From: JBAXGW01 sp037139195
Lineage (GTDB): Bacteria; Bacteroidota; Bacteroidia; Bacteroidales; JAHJDW01
Length of the DNA stretch: 34,396 nt
Direction of reading: 5' to 3'
NCBI GenBank assembly: GCA_037139195.1
Contig: JBAXGW010000048.1
Span: 1 to 34,396, forward strand
Of the stretch, positions 1-8,810 are shown in pieces. The position numbers and the translations under genes are program-made. Under the pieces are notes generated by a model. It made no database searches, was not told where the DNA came from, and was given only the letters and a program-made list of their open reading frames with translations. The stretch's first letter is position 1. Each line of letters starts with the position of its first letter.

Positions 1-104
1 CATCCCCTAAAGATAGGCATTTTTTAAGATGAGCTAAGGGGATACCCAGTAAATAAAATTCTAAAAAGAATTAGCCAATAGTTCCACACTTAATTTTCTT
101 AACT

Positions 105-124
105 CTGCAATAGGAACTTTGCAG
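105..124 (+). promoter_or_regulatory. Possible promoter/hairpin upstream of the first gene
   Basis: The 159 bases before the first gene hold no coding region that I can support. CTGCAA (105-110) and TTGCAG (119-124) form a perfect 6-bp inverted repeat. Inside it GAACTTTG (114-121) matches the Bacteroidota -7 box TANNTTTG at 7 of 8 positions. No TTG lies at the proper -33 distance. AGTTCC (79-84) and GGAACT (113-118) also pair. The gene's promoter is probably here, but the match is weak. Confidence 0.3.
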
Positions 125-159
125 AATAACTTTTAACAAACAAAATAAAACTACCGCCA

Positions 160-3100
160 ATGAAAAAACAAATTACAACAATGAAAAGGGAATTTTCCTT
201 GCCACAAAAATGGCTCAAAACAACATTATTACTTTGTGTAGTAATTGTAACACAATTTGCCTATGGGCAAAGTCCATCAAATCCAATAGTGATAGTTCCA
301 ACTGCAGATGCTTGGAATTACCAAACATACAATTTCAATCAAGGAAGTGAAATTTGGTTTAAAACAACTGCCACAAATGAACATCTAATATTCTCATTTT
401 TATTTCCATCGAATAACGTTAATGTTGACATTGTAAAATTTTATAAAAACAACACGAACAATTTGATAAAAACAGATACTTGTAAAGACTCAACTGTTAT
501 AAAATTAGAATCGTTAACTGTGAATGATGTTATTTATATTAGCTGTAAAAAGAAAACAAATTCTAGTTCTAATAGTTTTATTCTTTCGGTATTATCAACA
601 AATGTGGTTTACGCTGGAGACAAAAGTTGTGATCTAATCTGGAATGGTGATTTTAGTTTAGGATTATCTATTTCTGCTGCAGCACCAGACCCAAATATAC
701 CTTATGTTTGGTCTCCTTTTTTTCAAGATAGAATTTATGGATGGGAATGTGCATGGGGAAGTCCACATGTGAGAGCTTGGCCTGCAAGCCCTGGCTGGCA
801 AACTGTTGGGCACATGGGCGATAATACTGATGGAAGAGGAGCATATATGTTTCACGATGATGACCAAGGAGCAGGGGTAAATAATAAGAATCAAGGAGAA
901 GGGATATATCAAAAATTAAACTATGGAGGAACTAAACATGATTGTCAATATACATTAAGCTACGATTTTGTGGGCGAATCAAACCCATATTATGGACAAA
1001 ATACTAAAATACTTGTTGTTCTTAATAATAACTCTAATTGGAAAGGCATTGCATTAAACTATGGAGAAAACCCAGTTACCTATTTTGGTTCAGAAAGTCA
1101 AGTGATTGAGAATTATGATTTCACTCGTGGCGTACCCAATTCAGCTGGAGTTGGAGTAAGTGCATATCAGATAGAATCAAGAACAATAACTTTTACAAGT
1201 ACCTATAACTCTCCTAAAATATGTATTTATATAATTGAAAATGGCGGAGTAGTGGGATGGTCTGCTATTTTACTTAAAAACGTTAAACTTGTACCCGTCG
1301 ACAAAATTACTATAGCACAACCTACTTATAACCCTTCTTATATTTGTGTAGGCGATCAAGTAAGATTATCAGTTAATAGTAATTGGGGCTGTGCTGATTT
1401 TGAAAAATACACTTGGGGAACAAATCCAAATATTGTATCAACAGACTATTTGGATAATGATATTTATGTAACACCTACTCAAACTACCACCTATTCCGTT
1501 ACTGCTACCGATTCTTATCAATGTTCTGATAGCAAAGATGTTGTTGTACCTGTAACGCCATCAACTGTTACAACTATTGGAGCAAGTCCATGGACAATTT
1601 GTCCCGGAGAAACTGTTACATTCACGTCTTCGGGAACATGCAAAACTGGCTTTGCTGCTGAAACATGGAATTTTGGCGATGGAACTCCTGTATATACAAA
1701 AACAGCAGCGCCTTGGCTAACACCTGTTACTCATGTATTCGCCAATCCAGGTACTTTCAACGTTACTTGTACTATAACGGATATTGCAGGACATGCAATA
1801 ACATGGCCATATCCTACTACAATTACAGTAGATTCGCCTCCGGCTCCTGCTATTGTTACTGGTTATAATAACACTTGTGCCGCAAATACAATAAGCTATA
1901 CCGTATCCAATCTTCAGCCAAATACAACTTACTCTTGGGCGATTCCTCCTGGCTCTGGCACCCTGTCATCTGCAATTGGAAATAGCACTAATATTACTTG
2001 GAACACCGCTAGTATGTTTCAATCTACACCGTATACCATTACTGTTACAGGAACATCTAATTTCCCTCAAGCATGTAAAAGTACTGGAACTTATGATGTT
2101 TTCAAGTGCTGTGCAAACACTGGAACAGTATATACTAATGCTACCTTTAGTGCGCCATTAACTTATACTAGCAATTTCTCGGTACAAGGTGATTTAACAA
2201 TTAACGCCAATGTAACTTTCTCGGGCATTACTGTATCATTATCGGCTAATTCTAGAATAATTGTAAAACCAGGTTATACGCTTACTATTGTTAATTCAAC
2301 ATTACAAGAATTAGTGGGATTAGCTAAATGCTCGTATATGTGGGATGGTATATATGTAACTGGAACTACCTCAAAAGTTACTATTAGAGGCTCATATATT
2401 AAACACGCTAAAAATGCCGTAGTTTCGGACAATAGAGGTTACTATGAAATTCTCAATAGCTACTTTTACGATAATTATATTGGTATGATTGTGAAGAATT
2501 GGGCTTATACACCTATAAATCCAACTGCTTTTACAGGTACTGTTATAAATACCGTATTTTCAACACAAACTGGCTTAATTGCTCCAAGAGCAGGCGAATT
2601 ATGCTATATTGGGATTGATGCCAGAGATATGTATGGCTTAACTATTGGTGCTGATGCAGCTACTTCAACAAATACCTTCAATAATTTATTTTGTGGTATT
2701 AGAGGAACAGATGCTCATGTTACTGTGAAAAATTGCAAGTTTACGAATATGGTTACGACGGGAATAGGAAATCCTGTTACATACGGCGACTACAATTCCT
2801 TGTTCAATAAAACTGCTATCCATTTAACAAGAGCAAGGTCTAACAATGCCAGTTATCCTTCAGTATTAACTATAAATAGCACTACGTATCCTTCGCAATT
2901 TACAAATTGCACCAAATCTATTTATACGTATAAGGCAAATACTTATATAGACAATAATGCTTTTAGTAGCTCGTTAGAACCAATACTTATTATCGACCCT
3001 CCTACAAGTGGTTGTACAATTGTTAAAAATACTATTGCAAATGGTTCAGCAAATGCTATATTTGTAAAAAATATTAACCCTGCATACGTGAAATTAACAA

Positions 3101-4539
3101 TTACTAATAATACTATTACAACTCCTACTGCAAGAGGTATTTGGCTGCTAAATTGCAATGCAGTTAGCAATTCACCTACGGTTAAAATTGGCGTTGTTGA
3201 TAATAATATTACGTTTGCTTCTACCACCGCTTCTATAAGAACAGGTATTCAGACTCAGAATTGCAACAATATTGAAGTTAAATGCAACGAAGTTTCTAAT
3301 ACTGCTTACTGTACTGCTAATGCCAAATTACGAGGCATAAGCGTTGAAAACTGCCTTGGGTCTAGCATTTATAATAACGACAACTTACGCAATTTGGATA
3401 TTGCTATACGTGGAGCTGGCGACTTATCTACTAGCAGCTTTACTAGCAATAGTATGTTTAGCAGTTATTATGGTATTTACTTCGAACCAGGCGTTACTAC
3501 TATTACTCTACAAGGCTCATCATTGTTAGCTACCGATAATAATTGGAATTCTATGGATGTTACTCGCAGAATAGGTGGAGGCGTTGCTCAGGCGGGTGTT
3601 ATTTGGTACACACGCCCTGGATTAGCAAATGCATCGAATATATACTGGACAGGAATTGTACCTGGACATCCTCTAAATACATTAATAATTCCACAAACAT
3701 GTATTACTGGTTTTACTAGCAATACTATGACATGCACTACAGGAACTGGTGGTGGCGGTGGCGGTACGTTCTCAATTGCTGCAAAACAACAGCAGTTAGA
3801 GCCCATAGCAAGCGACCAAATGAGTTATACTGCACTAGAACCCGAACTTAAAGAATACGATAAAACGTATGCTTATAGCGAAATAGTTCGCAACCCTGTT
3901 CTTACACAAACTGGAAACAGCAATGCTGCTCTTTTGACAAACTTTGCCGATTATATTAAAAACACCAATATAGGCACTTTCGAAAGCATTAATCAGCTGA
4001 TTGAAAACTCGAATATTGAAACGGCAATACTTAAAAATGCTACGGTTATTGCACAGCAATTAACCGAAACCAATAAAAAGTATGTGAACGAGGTGTATTT
4101 GAATAAAGTATGCAAAAAAGCCATTTTGAGCGAAACCGAAAAAGCAGCATTAACAGATATTGCTTTGCTAACGCCATTTATTGGAGGCAATGCCGTATAT
4201 ACTGCTCGTGCAATAATGGGGATTGACCCCGAAGCTAGCAGTTTAACTTTTGGCTCTATTGGTCAAATTTCTCAAATAGATAGCGACAGTACACTTACAT
4301 GCAAAATATATCCAAACCCAGCTTCAAACGAAGTAAGCATTGAAATATCGCATAGCGAAAAGCCAGTGCTTGTTCGTATAGTGAATATGCTAGGAGTAGA
4401 AATGGTAAAAAGAAACATTACGCTGAGTAATGGTGCTGCTAAACTAGATGTATCTGCGCTATCAAATGGCATGTATTATATAGTTGTTTATATCAACAAC
4501 GAAATTGTGGAACAACAACGTTTGGTAATATCAAAATAA
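160..4539 (+). CDS. Large secreted PKD / beta-helix protein with T9SS sorting domain
   Basis: A 1459-residue exported protein of unknown substrate. Residues 1-36 are a signal peptide (basic start, hydrophobic TLLLCVVIVTQFAYG, then Q); an in-frame ATG at 181 is an alternative start. A lectin- or jelly-roll-like region with a WNGDFS motif follows (about 150-380), then Ig-like segments and a PKD domain with the WNFGDG signature near residue 504. An Asn/Thr-rich region of about 650-1120 looks like a right-handed parallel beta-helix, as in pectate-lyase-like folds. A Gly-rich linker lies near 1196, then an unusual charged helical stretch (about 1210-1375). The end (about 1380-1459) is a type A T9SS sorting domain starting KIYPNPAS, which predicts passage across the outer membrane and surface anchoring or release. 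The next gene starts 3 nt after the stop, so they are probably co-transcribed. The role could be adhesion or polysaccharide binding; no catalytic residues were recognised. Confidence 0.85.
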   Translation: MKKQITTMKREFSLPQKWLKTTLLLCVVIVTQFAYGQSPSNPIVIVPTADAWNYQTYNFNQGSEIWFKTTATNEHLIFSFLFPSNNVNVDIVKFYKNNTNNLIKTDTCKDSTVIKLESLTVNDVIYISCKKKTNSSSNSFILSVLSTNVVYAGDKSCDLIWNGDFSLGLSISAAAPDPNIPYVWSPFFQDRIYGWECAWGSPHVRAWPASPGWQTVGHMGDNTDGRGAYMFHDDDQGAGVNNKNQGEGIYQKLNYGGTKHDCQYTLSYDFVGESNPYYGQNTKILVVLNNNSNWKGIALNYGENPVTYFGSESQVIENYDFTRGVPNSAGVGVSAYQIESRTITFTSTYNSPKICIYIIENGGVVGWSAILLKNVKLVPVDKITIAQPTYNPSYICVGDQVRLSVNSNWGCADFEKYTWGTNPNIVSTDYLDNDIYVTPTQTTTYSVTATDSYQCSDSKDVVVPVTPSTVTTIGASPWTICPGETVTFTSSGTCKTGFAAETWNFGDGTPVYTKTAAPWLTPVTHVFANPGTFNVTCTITDIAGHAITWPYPTTITVDSPPAPAIVTGYNNTCAANTISYTVSNLQPNTTYSWAIPPGSGTLSSAIGNSTNITWNTASMFQSTPYTITVTGTSNFPQACKSTGTYDVFKCCANTGTVYTNATFSAPLTYTSNFSVQGDLTINANVTFSGITVSLSANSRIIVKPGYTLTIVNSTLQELVGLAKCSYMWDGIYVTGTTSKVTIRGSYIKHAKNAVVSDNRGYYEILNSYFYDNYIGMIVKNWAYTPINPTAFTGTVINTVFSTQTGLIAPRAGELCYIGIDARDMYGLTIGADAATSTNTFNNLFCGIRGTDAHVTVKNCKFTNMVTTGIGNPVTYGDYNSLFNKTAIHLTRARSNNASYPSVLTINSTTYPSQFTNCTKSIYTYKANTYIDNNAFSSSLEPILIIDPPTSGCTIVKNTIANGSANAIFVKNINPAYVKLTITNNTITTPTARGIWLLNCNAVSNSPTVKIGVVDNNITFASTTASIRTGIQTQNCNNIEVKCNEVSNTAYCTANAKLRGISVENCLGSSIYNNDNLRNLDIAIRGAGDLSTSSFTSNSMFSSYYGIYFEPGVTTITLQGSSLLATDNNWNSMDVTRRIGGGVAQAGVIWYTRPGLANASNIYWTGIVPGHPLNTLIIPQTCITGFTSNTMTCTTGTGGGGGGTFSIAAKQQQLEPIASDQMSYTALEPELKEYDKTYAYSEIVRNPVLTQTGNSNAALLTNFADYIKNTNIGTFESINQLIENSNIETAILKNATVIAQQLTETNKKYVNEVYLNKVCKKAILSETEKAALTDIALLTPFIGGNAVYTARAIMGIDPEASSLTFGSIGQISQIDSDSTLTCKIYPNPASNEVSIEISHSEKPVLVRIVNMLGVEMVKRNITLSNGAAKLDVSALSNGMYYIVVYINNEIVEQQRLVISK

Positions 4540-4542
4540 AAT

Positions 4543-5781
4543 ATGCCAAAACGAATAGTTTACATATTACTCTTTTCAATAAGTTCTGTGTCGCAAACTG
4601 CGGCACAGAATCTTGTTTTAAATGGCAGTTTTGAAGAGTATTATTTCTGTCCTGTAATGTGGCAAGGCAACATTGATACTTGTAAAAATTGGTTTCAACC
4701 ACTGAGAACAAGTACAAGCGATTGGTTTAACGAATGTGCTGCTTGGTCAGCGAATGGAGGATTGGGAGTTCCGAAAAACATCTTCGGCTATCAATATGCA
4801 CGCACTGGCAAAGGCTATGCTGGGATTGGTGGATACTATATACCTACCCCAGGAGCTTTTGATAAAAGAGAATATATAGAAACAAAATTAACTTTGCCCT
4901 TAGAAAGCAGAAAAATTTATTGTGTTCGTTTTTTTGTTTCTTTATCAGATACAAGTAGTCGATATGCCATAAATAATATGAGTGCTTACTTTTCCGTCGA
5001 TTCGGTTCTTTCTGCTGCTGATAGCTATACTTACCCTATTATTGAAAAACCAGCGCAGGTGTCATCGCCACCTAATCAGTTTTTAAACGATTATCAAAAC
5101 TGGATGGAAATATCGGGCAGCTTTATGGCACAAGGTGGCGAACAGTTTTTAACACTGGGTAATTTTAAAAAAGATAGTGAAATACAAATACAAACAGCTA
5201 ACTCTAGCATTCTTTATAAAAGTGCATATTATTATATAGATGATGTAGTGGTATACCCATGCGATGCACCCGTATATACTGCCAATGCAGGAGATGATGT
5301 GGTATTGTGCAATAAGGAGAAAAACTATGAGCTAAATACCGAATTAATCCCCGAGTATAATTATGTTTGGTACTCATTAAAAGGCGATACCATTGGGCTA
5401 ACAAATAAATGCACCGTAAATATTACCAAAGATACCGCTTTTGTTTTACAACTTACCGATTTTAAATACGATGTAAGCTATGATACTATTGCTATTTCTA
5501 TTAAAGATTGTAATGTGTATACCCCCGAATTTAATATTTACCCCAATATTATTAGCGATAATACGTTGCAAATACACTCCAAGCACTTTGAGGGCAACGT
5601 AAGCGTGCTTCTCTATGATGCTATTGGCAAGCTAATATACAAACAAGCCATAAACATTAGCCAACCCGATCAAACAACAACCCTAAAAACAATGGATTTG
5701 GCAAGTGGCTTTTATGTATGCAAAATAATGAATGGTAACGAGGTTTTGAAAAGCGAAAGAGTGGTGGTGGTTAATTATTAA
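4543..5781 (+). CDS. Secreted NGSFE-type protein with T9SS sorting domain, copy 1
   Basis: A 412-residue exported protein. The signal peptide is MPKRIVYILLFSISSVSQ and ends near AAAQ. The mature part opens with LVLNGSFEEY, a motif typical of jelly-roll, carbohydrate-binding-like modules in secreted Bacteroidota proteins, and continues as beta-rich sequence to about residue 240. An Ig-like stretch (YTANAGDDVVLCNKE) follows, and the last 80 residues (FNIYPNII to the end) resemble a type A T9SS sorting domain. It lies 3 nt after the large beta-helix gene, so translation may be coupled. It has a paralogue at 6372: the N-terminal halves are diverged but clearly related, and the C-terminal halves are identical except for the last residue. 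I recognise no enzymatic motif. A surface-binding role is inference. Confidence 0.85.
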   Translation: MPKRIVYILLFSISSVSQTAAQNLVLNGSFEEYYFCPVMWQGNIDTCKNWFQPLRTSTSDWFNECAAWSANGGLGVPKNIFGYQYARTGKGYAGIGGYYIPTPGAFDKREYIETKLTLPLESRKIYCVRFFVSLSDTSSRYAINNMSAYFSVDSVLSAADSYTYPIIEKPAQVSSPPNQFLNDYQNWMEISGSFMAQGGEQFLTLGNFKKDSEIQIQTANSSILYKSAYYYIDDVVVYPCDAPVYTANAGDDVVLCNKEKNYELNTELIPEYNYVWYSLKGDTIGLTNKCTVNITKDTAFVLQLTDFKYDVSYDTIAISIKDCNVYTPEFNIYPNIISDNTLQIHSKHFEGNVSVLLYDAIGKLIYKQAINISQPDQTTTLKTMDLASGFYVCKIMNGNEVLKSERVVVVNY

Positions 5782-5915
5782 GGGTACACGGTGAACGGTT
5801 CAGGGTAAAGGGTGCCATACGGATGACCTAACGAGAAAAGGTGCACGGTAAAAGGTTCAGGGTAAAGGGTGCCCTTCGACTTCGCTCAGGGTAACACCAT
5901 ACTGATGACCTGACG
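5782..5915. repeat. Imperfect direct repeat, second unit interrupted by REP-like insert
   Basis: Unit 1 spans 5782-5833 and unit 2 spans 5840-5873 plus 5899-5915. Both contain GGTTCAGGGTAAAGGGTGCC followed by ATAC[G/T]GATGACCT[A/G]ACG. In unit 2 the two halves are split by a 25-bp segment (5874-5898) that carries TTCGACTTCGCTCA. The units are themselves made of degenerate ACGGTTCAGGGT-like words resembling the GGTTCACGGT repeat at 30289. The region is GC-richer than its surroundings and non-coding. Confidence 0.75.
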
Positions 5916-5950
5916 GCAGCACTTCTCGGCGGTCATTGAGCGAAGTCGAA
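5875..5950. repeat. REP-like inverted repeat TTCGACTTCGCTCA / TGAGCGAAGTCGAA
   Basis: TTCGACTTCGCTCA (5875-5888) and TGAGCGAAGTCGAA (5937-5950) are perfect 14-bp inverted copies separated by 48 bp, and a degenerate third copy (CAAGTCGAA) follows at 5961-5969. Related words occur at 27542-27555, 30462-30475 and 32925-32941. Similar palindromic words are common between genes in many bacterial genomes, from memory. A transcript of this region could fold into a long hairpin. Confidence 0.7.
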
Positions 5951-5976
5951 ATGAGCCGAAACAAGTCGAAGACAGA

Positions 5977-6010
5977 GTTGACAAGTAGACCGATAAATTT
6001 ATTACATTTG
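5977..6010 (+). promoter_or_regulatory. Promoter upstream of the duplicated block
   Basis: A perfect -7 box TACATTTG (6003-6010; consensus TANNTTTG) is preceded by GTTG (5977-5980) with a 22-nt spacer, within the 17-23 range described for Flavobacterium promoters. It would start transcription just before the 6027 reading frame and carry on into the intact paralogue at 6372, making the second copy independent of the first gene's promoter. Confidence 0.5.
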
Positions 6011-6026
6011 TTAAAATAAAATTAGC

Positions 6027-6368
6027 ATGGGAATAACTAGGAATCTAATATTTGGAAACACTGTTTACCAGTCGGAAAACCAAGTCGCAAGGGAACGAAG
6101 TGTCTATTCACGATTCACTAATCACTATTCACTATCTAATCCAAATCCTGCTTCAAGCGAAGTAACAATAGAGCTAACGCATAGCGAAAAGCCGGTGCTT
6201 GTTCGCATTGTGAATATGCTAGGTGTAGAAGTAGTAAAAAGAAACATTACACTGAGTAATGGAGCTGCTAAACTAGATGTATCGGGTTTGTCAAATGGCA
6301 TGTATTATATAGTTGTATATATCAACAACGAAAATATAGAACAACAACGTTTGGTAATATCAAAATAA
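6027..6368 (+). pseudogene. Orphan T9SS sorting-domain fragment of the large beta-helix gene
   Basis: An open frame of 113 codons. Residues from about 39 to the end match the last 76 residues of the protein at 160-4539 almost throughout, including HSEKPVLVRIVNMLGVE and SNGMYYIVVYINNE. At DNA level 6140-6368 corresponds to 4311-4539 without gaps. The first 38 residues have no counterpart; part of them is translated from a 7-bp tandem repeat. There is no signal peptide, so a product could not reach T9SS and would be a bare sorting domain. It is best read as the truncated left end of a tandem duplication that stayed open by chance or by coupling to the gene that starts 3 nt later. Confidence 0.75.
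6106..6140. repeat. 7-bp tandem repeat, ATTCACT type
   Basis: Five consecutive 7-mers: ATTCACG, ATTCACT, AATCACT, ATTCACT, ATCTAAT. The array ends exactly where homology to the tail of the large upstream gene starts (6140), so it marks the left breakpoint of the duplicated block. Confidence 0.7.
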
Positions 6369-7607
6369 AATATGCTTAAACGAATAGTTTACATATTACT
6401 CTTTTCAATAAGTTCTGTGTCGCAATCTGCGGCACAGAACCTTGTTTTAAATGGCAGTTTTGAGGAATACTATTCTTTCCCCGCTTTTCAAGGCAATATT
6501 GACTCTTGCAAGTATTGGTTTCAACCGCTTAAAGAAAGTACCAGTGATTGGTTTCATAAATGTTATCCATGGGCAGCGAATGGAGGAATGGGAGTGCCGA
6601 AAAATATATGGGGCAATCAATATGCACGCACTGGCAAAGGCTATGCTGGTATAGTAGGCTACTATAAACCCTATTCATATTGGTATGATAAGCGTGAATA
6701 TATAGAAACAAAATTAGCTTCGCCCTTAGAAGGGCGGAAGATTTATTGTGTTCGTTTTTTTGTTTCTTTGGCAGATTCTATTAGCAAGTTTTCAATAAAT
6801 AATATGAGTACTTACTTTACAACAGACTCGGTTTTGAGTAATGGATATTTTTTAGATTACCCATTTATTGATGCCCAAGCCCAAGTATCGTCGCCTCAAA
6901 ATCAGTTTTTAAACGATTATCAAAACTGGATGGAAATATCGGGCAGCTTTATGGCACAAGGTGGCGAACAGTTTTTAACACTGGGTAATTTTAAAAAAGA
7001 TAGTGAAATACAAATACAAACAGCTAACTCTAGCATTCTTTATAAAAGTGCATATTATTATATAGATGATGTAGTGGTATACCCATGCGATGCACCCGTA
7101 TATACTGCCAATGCAGGAGATGATGTGGTATTGTGCAATAAGGAGAAAAACTATGAGCTAAATACCGAATTAATCCCCGAGTATAATTATGTTTGGTACT
7201 CATTAAAAGGCGATACCATTGGGCTAACAAATAAATGCACCGTAAATATTACCAAAGATACCGCTTTTGTTTTACAACTTACCGATTTTAAATACGATGT
7301 AAGCTATGATACTATTGCTATTTCTATTAAAGATTGTAATGTGTATACCCCCGAATTTAATATTTACCCCAATATTATTAGCGATAATACGTTGCAAATA
7401 CACTCCAAGCACTTTGAGGGCAACGTAAGCGTGCTTCTCTATGATGCTATTGGCAAGCTAATATACAAACAAGCCATAAACATTAGCCAACCCGATCAAA
7501 CAACAACCCTAAAAACAATGGATTTGGCAAGTGGCTTTTATGTATGCAAAATAATGAATGGTAACGAGGTTTTGAAAAGCGAAAGAGTGGTGGTGGTTAA
7601 TGAGTGA
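6140..7607 (+). repeat. Second copy of a tandemly duplicated 1.47-kb block
   Basis: This block corresponds to 4311-5781: the sorting-domain tail of the large gene, the 3-nt spacer and a whole small secreted-protein gene. The offset is 1829 on the left and 1826 on the right, one codon being absent. The 5' part is diverged (many substitutions), whereas 6900-7601 against 5074-5775 reads as identical over about 702 bp. The contrast points to later gene conversion or a second exchange. Confidence 0.85.
6372..7607 (+). CDS. Secreted NGSFE-type protein with T9SS sorting domain, copy 2
   Basis: A 411-residue paralogue of the protein at 4543-5781. It has the same signal-peptide layout (MLKRIVYILLFSISSVSQ) and NLVLNGSFEEYY start. 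The variable region (about residues 30-175) differs at many positions, for example in the loop around GKGYAGIVGYYKPYSYWYDK. From residue 177 on it is identical to copy 1, including the sorting domain (FNIYPNII onward), apart from the final residue. The variable region is therefore N-terminal and surface-exposed, and the secretion module is constant. The likely promoter is at 5977-6010, with the orphan sorting-domain frame in the leader. No enzyme motif was recognised. Confidence 0.85.
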   Translation: MLKRIVYILLFSISSVSQSAAQNLVLNGSFEEYYSFPAFQGNIDSCKYWFQPLKESTSDWFHKCYPWAANGGMGVPKNIWGNQYARTGKGYAGIVGYYKPYSYWYDKREYIETKLASPLEGRKIYCVRFFVSLADSISKFSINNMSTYFTTDSVLSNGYFLDYPFIDAQAQVSSPQNQFLNDYQNWMEISGSFMAQGGEQFLTLGNFKKDSEIQIQTANSSILYKSAYYYIDDVVVYPCDAPVYTANAGDDVVLCNKEKNYELNTELIPEYNYVWYSLKGDTIGLTNKCTVNITKDTAFVLQLTDFKYDVSYDTIAISIKDCNVYTPEFNIYPNIISDNTLQIHSKHFEGNVSVLLYDAIGKLIYKQAINISQPDQTTTLKTMDLASGFYVCKIMNGNEVLKSERVVVVNE

Positions 7608-7614
7608 ACAAGTT

Positions 7615-7659
7615 ACCTAAAGTACATAGAGTGTCTAGAGTGACTAAAGTATTTATAGT
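7615..7659. repeat. 9-bp tandem repeat, NNCTAAAGT type
   Basis: Five 9-mers in register: ACCTAAAGT, ACATAGAGT, GTCTAGAGT, GACTAAAGT, ATTTATAGT. They fill most of the 82-bp gap between convergent genes (7607 and 7690). No terminator hairpin is obvious in this gap. Confidence 0.65.
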
Positions 7660-7689
7660 TTATAAAGAACTTTCTAACTTTATTAACTT

Positions 7690-8799
7690 TTAACCTTCAA
7701 CTCTATTTCCAATCCTAATCTCCGTTGCGCCTACACCATATTTTGCCATCGAAGCATCAAATACTTCTAAGAAGGGATAATCTGTAGTTAATATTTCAGC
7801 GATACTGTTTTTTAATTTACCATTTCCAACGCCATGAATGAAAATAATTCTTTTAAGATGATTGGTAATTGCCGAATCTAAAGTTTTTCTGAAATAATTC
7901 AATTGCAGGGATAGCATTTGAACATTTGTCATTCCTTCCATATCCTCAACCAATTCGTCAATATGCAAGTCTACTTCAGCTATTTCTTTAGAAACAAGAT
8001 GTTTTTCGGGGAATTTGTCTTTATTAACTAAATCATTAATATGCCCAACTATTTTCGGCCCTTTTGTTTCTATTTTCTCTTTTAATTCCTTAAAATCGTC
8101 ATTGTTTTTCGAACTACCACTTTTCAATGTTATGATATAAGCCGTTTCTTCAATTATTTCGTAATATTTAAAATTCTGTCCTTTGAAAACTTTTAAAGGG
8201 TGAAAATAGGCTTCGGCAACAAAAGGAAGTTGTTTGTTAGCTTTGCCTTCGTTAAAAGCAAAAAGCTGAATGCTTATATCCGACCATTCTTCAAATTGCG
8301 AACGAGATATAACCTCTAAAATAGTGCTTGTATTCGATTCTGCTCTGTCATAATCAATATCTACAAAATTGCCTTCCTTTTTTAATCCATATTTGAAAAT
8401 AACGTCGTTATCGGTATTGTTGATAAACATTACATAAAAATATTCGGAATTTATATCGTTTTCTTCTGCAACAAAAGCTAGGTGATAGCCCAATTCAATT
8501 TCTTTTCGAGCATCCAAATTGATATAGCTTTTTCTAGGAACTTCTTCATCTTCCTCAATTTCTTCAACAACAGTTTTTACAACTTTAACAGGCTGTGCAT
8601 TTTGATAAATATATACTTTATCTTCGTCTTTTTCTATTGTAAAAAGTGGGTCGATGCTAACTAGTTCGCTTACCATTACTGGAATGTCAAAACCGTCTTC
8701 TATTGCAACATGCACTATTTGGCTATTTATTATTTTTGTAATTTTTCCGCTTCTTGCCTCGTTAAGAAAGCTTACCTTTTGTCCTACTTGGAAATTCAT
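7690..8799 (-). CDS. DUF2027 domain protein with C-terminal Smr domain
   Basis: A 369-residue soluble protein without signal peptide. The N-terminus (MNFQVGQKVSFLNEARSG) looks like a small beta-barrel, followed by an acidic linker (EEIEEDEEVPR, about 80-90) and the beta-rich DUF2027 region (about 95-230). The C-terminus is an Smr domain as in MutS2: D277-L278-H279 is the DLH motif and HGVGNGKLK starting at H322 is the HGxGxGxL motif. Smr domains are nucleic-acid-binding modules, sometimes nucleases, in DNA recombination or ribosome rescue; which applies to this Bacteroidota-specific architecture is unknown to me. It starts 11 nt after the GT-C/TPR gene on the same strand, so the two are probably one transcript. 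Confidence 0.85.
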   Translation of the reverse strand: MNFQVGQKVSFLNEARSGKITKIINSQIVHVAIEDGFDIPVMVSELVSIDPLFTIEKDEDKVYIYQNAQPVKVVKTVVEEIEEDEEVPRKSYINLDARKEIELGYHLAFVAEENDINSEYFYVMFINNTDNDVIFKYGLKKEGNFVDIDYDRAESNTSTILEVISRSQFEEWSDISIQLFAFNEGKANKQLPFVAEAYFHPLKVFKGQNFKYYEIIEETAYIITLKSGSSKNNDDFKELKEKIETKGPKIVGHINDLVNKDKFPEKHLVSKEIAEVDLHIDELVEDMEGMTNVQMLSLQLNYFRKTLDSAITNHLKRIIFIHGVGNGKLKNSIAEILTTDYPFLEVFDASMAKYGVGATEIRIGNRVEG

Positions 8800-8810
8800 T
8801 TTGTATTATT

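Noticed and set aside
2943..3227. 94-codon hydrophobic minus-strand frame inside the large secreted protein gene
   Set aside because: Antisense shadow of the Asn/Thr-rich beta-helix coding sequence; hydrophobicity follows from reading AAT/ACT-rich codons in reverse.
5204..5404. 66-codon minus-strand frame, exactly repeated at 7030-7230
   Set aside because: Identical only because the underlying DNA is duplicated; it is antisense to the conserved secreted-protein genes and has no promoter or family resemblance.
7615..7659. CRISPR-like array
   Set aside because: Units are 9 bp, contiguous and degenerate, with no spacers and no cas genes.
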